From Fibrobacter sp. (GTDB lineage Bacteria; Fibrobacterota; Fibrobacteria; Fibrobacterales; Fibrobacteraceae), in NCBI RefSeq assembly GCF_017545445.1, contig NZ_JAFWOM010000103.1, forward strand, positions 16,042 through 80,041: a stretch of 64,000 bases of DNA, in the 5' to 3' direction. This document shows positions 37,739 to 48,040 of the stretch, piece by piece (the stretch's first letter is position 1; the number at the start of each line of letters is the position of its first letter). Under the pieces are notes generated by a model that saw only the letters and a list, made by a program, of their open reading frames with translations, had not been told where the DNA came from and searched no databases. The translations under genes and the position numbers were made by a program.

Positions 37739-39514
37739 CTATCGGTTCATCATCTTGCCGTTGAGCGTTGCGATCCAATGCTTGTTCCGTGCGTTGGTCG
37801 GAACTGCTAACGTCGTTACTCCGGTCTTGATGCGAGTCTTATAAAGAACGGCTCCGTTCAAATCGACAATGGCGAATGTCCCGCCGATATCTGTTTGAAC
37901 TTCAATGCGGTTGCCGTTTACGACAAAGTAGTTCGTCGGAGAAAGTCTGCTTAAGTTACTGGCTTCAATATGAGCTTTACTTGTATCGCCCATTTCTGCT
38001 CGCCAATCGGGTTCATGGATGATGGGCTCGAATACCACAGGGTTTGCGGGTTCCGTGAAACCGAACAGTTCGTCCATCTTTTTCATTCGTTCTTTCACTG
38101 TTATGCGGACGTGTTCAAATTCGCCGTCCCAAGTGTCTGCGTTGTTTCCGGCCATAGCCATTCTGAATGTTGAATTCCTGCTGGAGTCGCAATATTTCAT
38201 GGGCTCCGGGTCTCCATCTTGGGTTCCGCTTATTTTTCCTAAATTAGGCCAGCGTTTAAAATTCCTCTCTGCGGCACTTTTCAGATATGTTTTCATGGAG
38301 TCCAAGTAGGCGTCCATGGTCTTGGTGTGCCAAACTCCGCTACGGAGCTCCGCCCATCGTTTTTGAATCTCGATCTGGAAAACGCTATCCTTCCATATTT
38401 CAATAAGCCATTTTGCTGGCATGTACGTGTTAAAACCAGAATGAGTATAGCCATTGTAGATTTGTTCTATTAGCCAGTTACCAGTGTCTCTGAAGCCGAA
38501 TGTGGAATCGGTTTCAGTTTTTTCATCGTTGCTACTTTTTTTCACAGTGCCATTGTTGAAGGCAAGGTAGAAATTCCACGGTGGACCAAGTGTTATTTTG
38601 CCAGTGGTCTTATTGCCTTGATCGTCCGTTTTATCCTTGGGCTTGTACATGAAAAAATTAACCACATAGGCATCTCTAATTTGGGTGAGTTCTTCAAGTA
38701 ATATGTAATCTGCTGCGGATGCTACATCCACGTAGTTCTCGTATCCGCTTCCGTTTTTACCGTCCTTGAATAGTGCTTCGAGTTCGTTCAAATAATTTTG
38801 TATGTATTCTTCCTGTTCTTTTGCTAATTTATCCCTTTTGGGATAGCGCAAGAGGACTCTTACTCCATCAGATGTCTCGAATTTTAATTCTGTTTTGGTG
38901 GGAATCAGATAATCGGTATGATTTCTGTCGATTGTCCAAATGTAGCCGCCGGTAAGGTTGTCGCCTTCGATGTCGGTTTCTTTAAGTTTGCTCACGTTGA
39001 CGCGGTATTTGCCACGCTTGATCCTTTCGATAAGCACATAGACTCCGCGATAGAGGCCGTTGATGTACAGATCGAAATACTTGGTGCGTGGGCTGTAGTG
39101 GCCTGTTTGCCGAAAGAGCCAGTGGCCAAACGAGTTCCTTACCATGCTTTTATCGATATACGGCCCATGCAAAACCCAGTCGTCGGAGGGTGGAAGGCCG
39201 AGCAGGCTCACGTTTATGTCTTTGCCTGTCGAATCATGGAATTCGATGCTGTAGGTTGGCTTGGAAAATTTCGCCGCATGTTCTCCGCGGACCTTGATGC
39301 CTATTTCGTATGGGATTGCTTTGGAACTATCGGCTACGTTGTTTGTTTTCCCGTCCAAGACTTTTATTGTAGCGGGCAGTTTTTCGGTAACATTGTGGTC
39401 GAGGCATTGTTGTTTGGTATCTATAAATATAATGGGCAAATCGTATGTTTGCGCAAAAGCAGCGGTTGCCATGAGCAGTGCTGCTGTACAAAGTAATTTT
39501 TTTAGATGAAACAT
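37739..39514 (-). CDS. CotH-family protein, paralog 3, probable pseudokinase
   Basis: 591 residues, signal peptide almost identical to paralog 4 (KKLLCTAALLMATA). It keeps DDWVLHGPYIDKSMVRNSFGHWLFRQTGHYSPR and the catalytic-loop Asp281, though the preceding NN is changed to QI (TQIRDAY). The metal-site Asp is replaced by Asn314 (PPWNFY). The N-lobe motif is also altered (RGEHAAKFSKPTY in place of RGxTS..PK). These changes suggest reduced or no phosphotransfer while the fold is kept. 26 bases after paralog 4 in the operon. Confidence 0.88.
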   Translation of the reverse strand: MFHLKKLLCTAALLMATAAFAQTYDLPIIFIDTKQQCLDHNVTEKLPATIKVLDGKTNNVADSSKAIPYEIGIKVRGEHAAKFSKPTYSIEFHDSTGKDINVSLLGLPPSDDWVLHGPYIDKSMVRNSFGHWLFRQTGHYSPRTKYFDLYINGLYRGVYVLIERIKRGKYRVNVSKLKETDIEGDNLTGGYIWTIDRNHTDYLIPTKTELKFETSDGVRVLLRYPKRDKLAKEQEEYIQNYLNELEALFKDGKNGSGYENYVDVASAADYILLEELTQIRDAYVVNFFMYKPKDKTDDQGNKTTGKITLGPPWNFYLAFNNGTVKKSSNDEKTETDSTFGFRDTGNWLIEQIYNGYTHSGFNTYMPAKWLIEIWKDSVFQIEIQKRWAELRSGVWHTKTMDAYLDSMKTYLKSAAERNFKRWPNLGKISGTQDGDPEPMKYCDSSRNSTFRMAMAGNNADTWDGEFEHVRITVKERMKKMDELFGFTEPANPVVFEPIIHEPDWRAEMGDTSKAHIEASNLSRLSPTNYFVVNGNRIEVQTDIGGTFAIVDLNGAVLYKTRIKTGVTTLAVPTNARNKHWIATLNGKMMNR

Positions 39515-39540
39515 CTTCTCCTCACCCCAATTTTTATCTC

Positions 39541-41328
39541 TTAGCGGTTCAGCATCTTGCCGTTGAGCGTTGCAATCCAGTGCTTGTGTCTGGCTTTGGA
39601 CGGGATTTTCAGCGTTGTGAGCCCGGTCTTGATTTGGGTCTTGTACAGAACTGCTCCGTTCAGGTCAACAAGGGCAAAGGTGCCTCCGATGCTCGTGTGG
39701 ATTTCGAGATGGTCTCCGTTCATGGCAAAGAAATTCGTCGGGGATAGCCTGCTGAGATTATTGGCATCGATGCGGACTTCACTTGTGTCGCCCATTTCGG
39801 CTCGCCAATCGGGTTCATGGATGATGGGCTCGAATACTACAGGGCTTGCAGGTTCCGTAAAGCCGAATTGTTTGTCCATCCAGGCTATTCTTTCTTTTGT
39901 TGTTTTACGGACGTGTTCGAATTCGCCTTCCCAGGTGTCTGCGTTGTATCCGCCTATAGCCAATCCCATGAAATTACTAGATCTGATGGTTGTATCGCAA
40001 TATTTCATGGGTTCCGGATCAGGATCGTTCTGTCCGCTTGCTTTCCCTAGAGTTGGCCAGCGTTTGAAGTTTCTGTCGGCGGCGCTCTTGAGGTGTGTCT
40101 TCATGGAATCCAGGTAGGCGTCTATGGTCTTGGTGTGCCAAACCCCGCTACGGAGCTCCGCCCATCGCTTTGACACTTCAATCTGGAAAATGCTGTCCTT
40201 CCACATTTCAAAAACCCAATTTGCCTGATGCCAACCTAAAAAAGAAGTAAAACTTGTGTAGAGTTTTTCGATTATCCAGATATTGTCGTATTGGTATTGG
40301 GAACTTATGGTGGAATCGGTTCCATTTTTATCATCGTTGCTACTTTCTGGTGTAAGCCTATTTTTGAAGGCTAGGTAAAAATCCCACGGTGGGCCAAGTG
40401 TTATTTTGCCAACGGTCTTGTTGCCTTGGTCGTCCGTTTTATCCTTGGGTTTGTACATGAAAAAGTTGTTCGCTAAATAAGGATCCATATTGTTGGTGAG
40501 TTCTAGATGCAAAAGGTAATCTGCTGCGGATGCTACATCCACGTAGTTTTCGTATCCGCTCCCGTTTTTGCCGTCCTTGAATAGTGCTTCGAGTTCGTTC
40601 AAATAATTTTGTATATATTCTTCCTGCTCTTTCGCCATTTTATCTTTTTTGGGATAGCGCAAGATGACTTTTACTCCATCAGAGGTCACGAATTCTGATT
40701 CTGTTTTGCTGAGTTTCGAATAACTGTCATATTTTCGGTCGATTGCCAAAATGTAGCCACCGGTAAGGTTGTCGCCTTCGATGTCTGTTTTCTTAAGCTT
40801 GCTCACGTTGACCCGGTATTTGCCGCGCTTGATTCTTTCGATAAGCACATAGACGCCTCGATAGACTCCATTGATGTACAAATCGAAGTGTTTGGTGCGT
40901 GGGCTGTAGTGGCCTGTTTGCCGAAAGAGCCAGTGACCAAACGAGTTCCTTACCATGCTTTTATCGACATAAGGCCCGTGCAGTACCCAATCGTCGGAAG
41001 GCGGGAGGCCTAAAAGGCTCACGTTTATGTCTTTGTCCGTCGAGTCGTGGAATTCGATGGTATAGTTTAGCTTGGGAAAGCCCGATGAACCTCTTCCGCG
41101 GACTTTGATGCCTATTTCGTATGGGGTTGCTTTGGAACTATCGGCTACGTTGTTTGTTTTCCCGTCCAGGACTCTTATTGTAGCAGGTATTTTTTCGATA
41201 ATCTTGTCGTCGAGGCATTGATGATATTTGGTGTCTACAAATATAATGGGCAAATCGTATGTTTGCGCAAAAATAGCGGTTGCCATGAGCAACGCTGCTG
41301 TGCAAAGTAATTTTTTTAGATGTATCAT
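39541..41328 (-). CDS. Secreted CotH-family kinase-like protein, paralog 4
   Basis: 595 residues with signal peptide MIHLKKLLCTAALLMATAIFA. Motifs intact: VRGRGSSGFPKLNY, VLHGPYVDKSMVRNSFGHWLF, Asp282 in NNMDPY, Asp316 in PPWDFY. The linker between these two Asp residues (YKPKDKTDDQGNKTVGKITLG) is typical of the cluster. The C-terminal domain ends HWIATLNGKMLNR. It lies 27 bases after paralog 5. Substrate unknown; export suggests an extracellular or periplasmic target. Confidence 0.9.
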   Translation of the reverse strand: MIHLKKLLCTAALLMATAIFAQTYDLPIIFVDTKYHQCLDDKIIEKIPATIRVLDGKTNNVADSSKATPYEIGIKVRGRGSSGFPKLNYTIEFHDSTDKDINVSLLGLPPSDDWVLHGPYVDKSMVRNSFGHWLFRQTGHYSPRTKHFDLYINGVYRGVYVLIERIKRGKYRVNVSKLKKTDIEGDNLTGGYILAIDRKYDSYSKLSKTESEFVTSDGVKVILRYPKKDKMAKEQEEYIQNYLNELEALFKDGKNGSGYENYVDVASAADYLLHLELTNNMDPYLANNFFMYKPKDKTDDQGNKTVGKITLGPPWDFYLAFKNRLTPESSNDDKNGTDSTISSQYQYDNIWIIEKLYTSFTSFLGWHQANWVFEMWKDSIFQIEVSKRWAELRSGVWHTKTIDAYLDSMKTHLKSAADRNFKRWPTLGKASGQNDPDPEPMKYCDTTIRSSNFMGLAIGGYNADTWEGEFEHVRKTTKERIAWMDKQFGFTEPASPVVFEPIIHEPDWRAEMGDTSEVRIDANNLSRLSPTNFFAMNGDHLEIHTSIGGTFALVDLNGAVLYKTQIKTGLTTLKIPSKARHKHWIATLNGKMLNR

Positions 41329-41355
41329 CTTTTCTGCACCCCCATTTTTTATCTC

Positions 41356-43080
41356 TTAGCGATTCATCATCTTGCCGTTGAGTGTTGCTATCCAGTGCTT
41401 GTCCCTTGCCTTGGCCGGAATGGTCAGGCTGGTGACGCCCGTTTTGATATGAACTTTGTACAGAACTGCGCCGTTCAGGTCAACAAGAGCGAACGTTCCG
41501 CCCCAATTTGTATGAATTTCAAGAACGTTGCCGTTTACTGTATAGAAATTCGTCGGGGATAGCCTGCTGAAATTATTGGCATCAATGCGTACTTCACTTG
41601 TATCGCCCATTTCTGCTCGCCAATCGGGTTCATGGATGATGGGTTCGAATACTACTGGGCTTGCCGGTTCCGTAAAACCGAATTGCTTGTCCATCCAGGC
41701 GATTCTTTCTTTTGCTTTTTGACGGACGTATTCGAATTCTCCATCCCAAGTATCGGCATTGGATCCAATCTTAATAGTCGGATTCATTGCTGGTATTTCG
41801 GTAGTTCTGCAGTATTTTATGGGTTCCGGATCTTCATCAAATTGACCGCTTACTTTCCCTAAATTTGGCCAACGTTTGAAGTTCCGGTCTGCCGCATTTT
41901 TCAGGTACGTTTTCATGGAGTCCAAGTAGGCATCCATGACCTTGGTGTGCCAAACGCCACTACGGAGTTCCGCCCATCGTTTTGAGGCCTCAATCTGAAA
42001 AACGCTATCCTTCCATATTTTAAGAGGCCATTCTGCTAGTCTCAAGCCGATACCACCATCTGGATTATTGAAGGCTTTGTAGGTCTGTTCTATTGTCCAG
42101 TTGCTATCCGCTTCATTTCTATCATTGTTGAAGGCGATGTAGAAATTTCCCGGTGGGCCTAGTGTTATTTTTCCTGCGGTCTTGTGGCCTTGTTCGTCCG
42201 TTTTATCCTTGGATTTGTGCATGAAAAGATTACTGTAATAGCCTTTTGTATTTTGGGCGAGTTCTTGAAGCAACATGAAATCCACCGTCGATGCTACATC
42301 TACGTAGTTTTCGTATTCATTTCCGTTTTTGCCGTCCTTGAATAACGCTTCAAGATCGTTCAAATATTTTTTTAGGTAATCCTTTTGCTCATTCGCTAAT
42401 TTTTTCGTTATAGGGTAGTGCAGGGTGACGTTTGCTCCACCAGATGTCGAAAATTCGAATTCTGTTTCGTCGGATGTTTCCTTGTCTCTTTTTGCTAGGT
42501 CAAATGTCCAAATGTAGCCTCCGGTAAGGTTCTCGCCTTCGGTGTCCGTTTCTTTAATCTTGTTCACGTCAACGCGGTATTTGCCTCGCTTGATTCTTTC
42601 GACAAGCATGTAAACTCCGCGATAGCCTCCATTGATGTACAAGTCGAAATGTTTAGTGCGAGGGCTGTAACGGCCTGTTTGCCGGAAGAGCCAGTGGCCA
42701 AAGGAGTTCCTTACCATGCTCTTATCGACATAAGGCCCGAGCAAAATCCAATCGTCGGAAGGAGGGAGGCCGAATAGGCTCACGTTTATGTCTTTGCCCG
42801 TTGAATCGTGGAATTCGATGGAATAGTTTGGCTTGGGGAATGTTCTTGAAATACTCCCGCGAACTTTTATGCCTATGTCGTATTGAATGCCTTTAGAACT
42901 GTCTGCGACGTTGTTTGATTTACCGTCCAAGACCTTTATTGTGGCGGGTATTTTTGCATGGATATTGTGGTTAAGACATTTACCCTCAGTGTCAATAAAT
43001 ACAATGGGCAAATCATATATTTGCGCAAAAGCGCCCGCCGAGAGGCAGAGCGCTATGGTACAAACCAGCGTTTTAAACAT
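41356..43080 (-). CDS. CotH-family protein, paralog 5, both key Asp residues lost
   Basis: 574 residues, the shortest member, signal peptide about 1-19. The overall fold markers are kept (DDWILLGPYVDKSMVRNSFGHWLFRQTGRYSPR), but the catalytic-loop Asp is Lys279 (QNTKGYY in place of NNxDxY) and the metal-site motif PPWDF reads PPGNF with Asn312 and the Trp also lost. The N-lobe loop is RGSISRTFPKPNY. It is therefore predicted to be a pseudokinase. The reading frame is clean over the whole length, which argues against simple decay and for a retained structural or binding role. Second gene of the operon. Confidence 0.88.
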   Translation of the reverse strand: MFKTLVCTIALCLSAGAFAQIYDLPIVFIDTEGKCLNHNIHAKIPATIKVLDGKSNNVADSSKGIQYDIGIKVRGSISRTFPKPNYSIEFHDSTGKDINVSLFGLPPSDDWILLGPYVDKSMVRNSFGHWLFRQTGRYSPRTKHFDLYINGGYRGVYMLVERIKRGKYRVDVNKIKETDTEGENLTGGYIWTFDLAKRDKETSDETEFEFSTSGGANVTLHYPITKKLANEQKDYLKKYLNDLEALFKDGKNGNEYENYVDVASTVDFMLLQELAQNTKGYYSNLFMHKSKDKTDEQGHKTAGKITLGPPGNFYIAFNNDRNEADSNWTIEQTYKAFNNPDGGIGLRLAEWPLKIWKDSVFQIEASKRWAELRSGVWHTKVMDAYLDSMKTYLKNAADRNFKRWPNLGKVSGQFDEDPEPIKYCRTTEIPAMNPTIKIGSNADTWDGEFEYVRQKAKERIAWMDKQFGFTEPASPVVFEPIIHEPDWRAEMGDTSEVRIDANNFSRLSPTNFYTVNGNVLEIHTNWGGTFALVDLNGAVLYKVHIKTGVTSLTIPAKARDKHWIATLNGKMMNR

Positions 43081-43100
43081 TCTGGCTACCTTTGCTTATA

Positions 43101-44984
43101 CTAGCGGTTCATCATCTTGCCGTTGAGCGTTGCAATCCAGTGCTTGTCCCTTGCATTTCTTGGAACTTGCAGTGTTGTTGTTCCAGTCTTGATTTGGGTC
43201 TTGTACAGAACGGCTCCGTTCAAGTCGATAAGGGCAAAAGTTCCACCGATATCTGTTTGAACTTCGAGCATGTTGCCGTTCACCTCAAAGTAGTTAGTCG
43301 GCGATAGTCTGCCCAGCTGATTTATTCGAGTTTTTTCCTTTGCTTTCTTCTTTTCTTCTTTTTCGGCTTCTTCTTTTTGCCAGTCAGGAAGGTGAATTAT
43401 CGGTTCAGACACGATGGCTTGGGCCGGTTCGGTAAATCCAAGCTGCTGGTCCATCCAGGCCATTCTTTCTTTCATCTTCTTGCGGAGATGTTCGAATTCA
43501 CCGTCCCATGTGGTTGCGTTGTAGCCGCCCATGGGCATTCCGCCCATGCCCCACATGCCGCCACCGCCGCCACCGCCTTGGTTGCAGAATTTCATTGGTT
43601 CTGGATCGTTGTCGCCCTGACCGCTAGATTTACCCAAGTTCGGCCAGCGTTTGAAGTTTCTGTCGGCAGCACTCTTCAAGTAAGTCTTCATGGAATCCAG
43701 ATACTTGTCCATGGTCTTGGTGTGCCAGACACCGCTGCGAAGTTCCGCCCAGCGTTTTTTGAGTTCGCTTTGGTAGTGGCTGTCCTTCCACATGCCAAGG
43801 AGCCAGTTCGGAGCCTTCAAGGAGCTGCCCATGCCGAACATGCCTTGACCGCTTTTTTGGCTGTTCTCGATTTGCCAGCCGCTTGTACCGGAGCTGCCAA
43901 AGCCGTTTCCGCCGCCGCCGAAGCCGCCGCCCATGCCGCCCATGCCGCCCCACATGCCGCCGCCTTGGTTCCAACCGCCCTGGCCCTGGCCGCCGCCGTT
44001 TTCAGGCTGGGTGCCGTTGCTCATGGCGAGGTTGAAGTCCCAAGCCGGGCCGAGCGTTACTTTGCCTTCGGTCTTGACGCCGTTCGAGTCAGTCTTGTCC
44101 TTGGGTTTGTGCAAGAAGAAACTGCACCAATAGGAGTCCGCGTTGTTGGTCACTTCTTCGTGCAACACGTAGTCCAGCGCAGAAGTCATATCGACGTATT
44201 TTTCATACCCCTGACCGTTCTTGCCGTTCTTGAACAGACCTTCAAGATCGTTCAAGTACTTTTTCAGGTAGTTTTCCTGCTCTTTCTTGATGTTTTCTTT
44301 CTTGGGATAGTGCAAAATGACGTTCAAACCGTCGGAGGTGCTGAAACCTTCCTTTTCGATGGGGCCACTGCCAGCGCCCCCCGTGTTGGTGCCCGTCTTG
44401 TCGAAGGCCCAAATATAGCCACCAGTCACGTCTTCGCCGCTAATGTCTGTTTCTTTGAGCTTGCTTACATCGACGCGGTATTTGTCACGTTTGATTTTTT
44501 CGAGAAGCACATAGACGCCACGATAGACCCCGTTGATGTACAGGTCAAAATGCTTGCTGCGCGGGCTGTAATGGCCTGCTTGCCTAAAGAGCCAGTGGGC
44601 AAGTGCGTTACGCATCAAGCTCTTGTCAACATACGGACCGTGGAAAACCCAGTCGTCGGAGGGAGGCAGCCCGAACAGGCTTACATCCGTGCCTTCACCC
44701 TTTTCGTCACGGACTTCCACGCCGTAACCTGGCTTGGGGAACAAAGCCGAGGATTGTCCACGGACTTTGATACCAATATCGTAACGGGTTCCCTTGGCGC
44801 TATCAGCCACGTTATTCATCTTTCCGTCCAATACTTTCATGGTAGCCGGAATTTTTTCTGTGACTTTGCTGTCTAAGCATTCGCCTTTGGTGTCAACGAA
44901 AACAATAGGCAAATCATATGTCTGTGCATATGCCGAACCTATGATGCAACCCGCTAAGGTAGCTGCCTTAACCAACCTATTCAT
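43101..44984 (-). CDS. Secreted CotH-family kinase-like protein, paralog 6, with Gly-rich inserts
   Basis: 627 residues from ATG 44984, preceded by GGAGG; an upstream in-frame ATG at 45002 lacks such a site. Signal peptide ends AYA. Motifs are intact: VRGQSSALFPKPGY, VFHGPYVDKSLMRNALAHWL, Asp283 in NNADSY, Asp316 in PAWDFN. Two Gly/Met/Trp-rich inserts are present: one just after Asp316 (about 325-365, GGMWGGMGGMGGGFGGGG) and one near 475 (GGGGGGGMWGMGGMPMGG). A charged helix (KEEAEKEEKKKAKEKT) precedes the C-terminal domain. First gene of the five-gene operon; its 212-base upstream region, AT-rich, must hold the operon promoter. Confidence 0.9.
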   Translation of the reverse strand: MNRLVKAATLAGCIIGSAYAQTYDLPIVFVDTKGECLDSKVTEKIPATMKVLDGKMNNVADSAKGTRYDIGIKVRGQSSALFPKPGYGVEVRDEKGEGTDVSLFGLPPSDDWVFHGPYVDKSLMRNALAHWLFRQAGHYSPRSKHFDLYINGVYRGVYVLLEKIKRDKYRVDVSKLKETDISGEDVTGGYIWAFDKTGTNTGGAGSGPIEKEGFSTSDGLNVILHYPKKENIKKEQENYLKKYLNDLEGLFKNGKNGQGYEKYVDMTSALDYVLHEEVTNNADSYWCSFFLHKPKDKTDSNGVKTEGKVTLGPAWDFNLAMSNGTQPENGGGQGQGGWNQGGGMWGGMGGMGGGFGGGGNGFGSSGTSGWQIENSQKSGQGMFGMGSSLKAPNWLLGMWKDSHYQSELKKRWAELRSGVWHTKTMDKYLDSMKTYLKSAADRNFKRWPNLGKSSGQGDNDPEPMKFCNQGGGGGGGMWGMGGMPMGGYNATTWDGEFEHLRKKMKERMAWMDQQLGFTEPAQAIVSEPIIHLPDWQKEEAEKEEKKKAKEKTRINQLGRLSPTNYFEVNGNMLEVQTDIGGTFALIDLNGAVLYKTQIKTGTTTLQVPRNARDKHWIATLNGKMMNR

Positions 44985-45215
44985 AAATGAATCCTCCAAC
45001 AATCACGTTAAATCTATATGTATATGTGGAGAATGTTTTGTTAATTTTGCTTTATATGTTGTAAAGTGTTGTTATTTGTTCTACGCTTTTTTTTTCGGGA
45101 AGAAAAGTTCCGCGAAACCAAATGATTGTTATATGCATCCAAAAAGATGTATTATAAGGCAAAAAATGATGATTTTTTGTAGATTGAAAAAGACTTCTGG
45201 ATAGAAGGAGGTTTT

Positions 45216-46310
45216 ATGAAACGTTTAATTCCATTGCTCATTGCGGTAATCGCGTTCCCTCTGATGGCAAATGCCCAATCCCGCTACACGCCAGCGGAAC
45301 TGGACACACTTGTGGCGACGATTGCGCTTTACCCGGATCCGCTTTTGGTGCATGTTTTGAATGCGACGATGCATGGTGATGACATTCCGAGCGCATCCGC
45401 TTTTGCCAAGGCCCATCGGAACTTGAAGGGGGATGACCTTGCGAAATCCATTGAAGATGCGGAATTGGGTTATGACGAATCGGTCATAGCGTTGATTGCG
45501 TTCCCCGATGTCTTGGAAAAGCTCGCGAAGTACGCTACGTGGTCGAATCAGCTTGGCGAAGCCGTCGAAATGCAGAAGGCCGACGTGATGGATGCCGTGC
45601 AGAGAATGCGCAAGGTGGCGAATAAAAACGGTTACTTGAAGAGCGATGAGAATGTCTCGATAACGGTCGATGACAATATTTCAATCCAGCCGGTTCGCGA
45701 GGAATACGTTTATGTTCCCGAATACGACCCGCGTGTAGTCTATTATGTGGTTTCTGACGGAAGTTTTAGGCTCCGTTATGTGAATGGCGCTTGGATTGGA
45801 GCGGGATTGGTTTATTGGGGGTGGGATCCGTTTGTTTATGACTGGGTTCACCGTCGTCCGCATTACCGCCATCCGAGACGACACATGGCACCGCCTCCGC
45901 GTCGTCATGCAAGGCCAGCGCCGCGTCCGCGATTTGACAATCCACCGCCTCCGCCGCCGAGGACTTCGAATCCGCCGCCAAGCGGCAGGCGTCCGGTCGC
46001 TCCTCCTCCGCCACGAGGAAATTCCGCTTGGGATAGGCATTCTTCGGAACAGCACGCGGCTCCTTCGAATGGTTTAAGCAAAACGGCGACACCTTCTACG
46101 CAACGCGCAAATTTTCCATTGGAACGTCGCTCGGCTCCGCCTCCGCCACCACCATCGAATTTTAAGCGTCCGGTTCCGCCGCCCCCGCCGCAGGCGTCAA
46201 GTTCGAATGAAGATGAACAGAGTTCCCGTTGGGACAATCGCTCCCGTCATGAAGAACGACGCCACGGTTCGCATAATTCGCCCCCGCCTCCGCCGCACCG
46301 CAGACGATAG
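45216..46310 (+). CDS. Secreted DUF3300 protein with Pro/Arg/His-rich tail
   Basis: 364 residues, signal peptide ending ANA (about 21), strong AGGAGG ribosome site. Residues about 24-195 match the DUF3300 family by the hallmark ELDTLVATIALYPDPLLVHVLNA, DVLEKLAKYATWSNQLGEA and EEYVYVPEYDPRVVYYV. The remaining 150 residues are low complexity, rich in Pro, Arg and His (HRRPHYRHPRRH; runs of Pro). DUF3300 has no established function. The basic, Pro-rich tail could bind polyanions or metals; that is speculation. Confidence 0.88.
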   Translation: MKRLIPLLIAVIAFPLMANAQSRYTPAELDTLVATIALYPDPLLVHVLNATMHGDDIPSASAFAKAHRNLKGDDLAKSIEDAELGYDESVIALIAFPDVLEKLAKYATWSNQLGEAVEMQKADVMDAVQRMRKVANKNGYLKSDENVSITVDDNISIQPVREEYVYVPEYDPRVVYYVVSDGSFRLRYVNGAWIGAGLVYWGWDPFVYDWVHRRPHYRHPRRHMAPPPRRHARPAPRPRFDNPPPPPPRTSNPPPSGRRPVAPPPPRGNSAWDRHSSEQHAAPSNGLSKTATPSTQRANFPLERRSAPPPPPPSNFKRPVPPPPPQASSSNEDEQSSRWDNRSRHEERRHGSHNSPPPPPHRRR

Positions 46311-46363
46311 GGCTACGATGTTACCTTGATCTTGGATATACTGAATTTATATGAATACTTTAT

Positions 46364-46393
46364 TGACCCCCAGCTTTTTTGAGCTGGGGTCGA
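46364..46393. terminator. Stem-loop between DUF3300 gene and tgt
   Basis: GACCCCCAGCT-TTTTTG-AGCTGGGGTC, a 9-10 bp stem with one bulge, lies between two convergent genes. The T run is in the loop rather than the tail, so termination strength is uncertain. Confidence 0.6.
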
Positions 46394-46415
46394 TTGTATT
46401 TTAAAGCAAAAAAAA

Positions 46416-47821
<1,406 letters not shown>

Positions 47822-48040
47822 ATGGCCAGACCCATCAGAGAAACCCCGATACTCTTTGGCGAAGATGCTCGCCGTTTCCTTGCTGAAATGGAGATTAGAC
47901 ATCCGGAACCTCCCGAAGTTCGTGCCCGCCGTTTGCGGAACTACGAAATTTGTAAAAAGGCTTACGAAGAAGGCATGGCCGAACACCGTGCCCGAGAAGA
48001 AGCCAATGGAGGTATTGACCCGTGGTTCAGGAAGGTTTAG
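47822..48040 (+). CDS. Small protein upstream of GNAT, candidate antitoxin
   Basis: 72 residues, charged, mostly helical by composition (Arg/Glu-rich). It begins MARPIRETPILFGEDARRFL and ends EEANGGIDPWFRKV. I do not recognise a ribbon-helix-helix pattern, so it is not an obvious DUF1778-type antitoxin. Its last 19 bases overlap the start of the GNAT gene. A paralog with the same first 20 residues lies at 52894. The overlap, the palindrome upstream and pairing with a GNAT enzyme are what suggest a toxin-antitoxin role; this is inference. AAAGGACG lies eight bases before the ATG. Confidence 0.75.
   Translation: MARPIRETPILFGEDARRFLAEMEIRHPEPPEVRARRLRNYEICKKAYEEGMAEHRAREEANGGIDPWFRKV

Noticed and set aside
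43377..44876. A 499-residue plus-strand frame opposite CotH paralog 6
   Set aside because: Shadow of a GC-rich gene with Gly-rich stretches; it lacks a start context and any domain.
33875..45002. The CotH genes as evidence of sporulation
   Set aside because: No other spore gene is present, the proteins have export signals and sorting-type C-termini, and the host is not a spore former.
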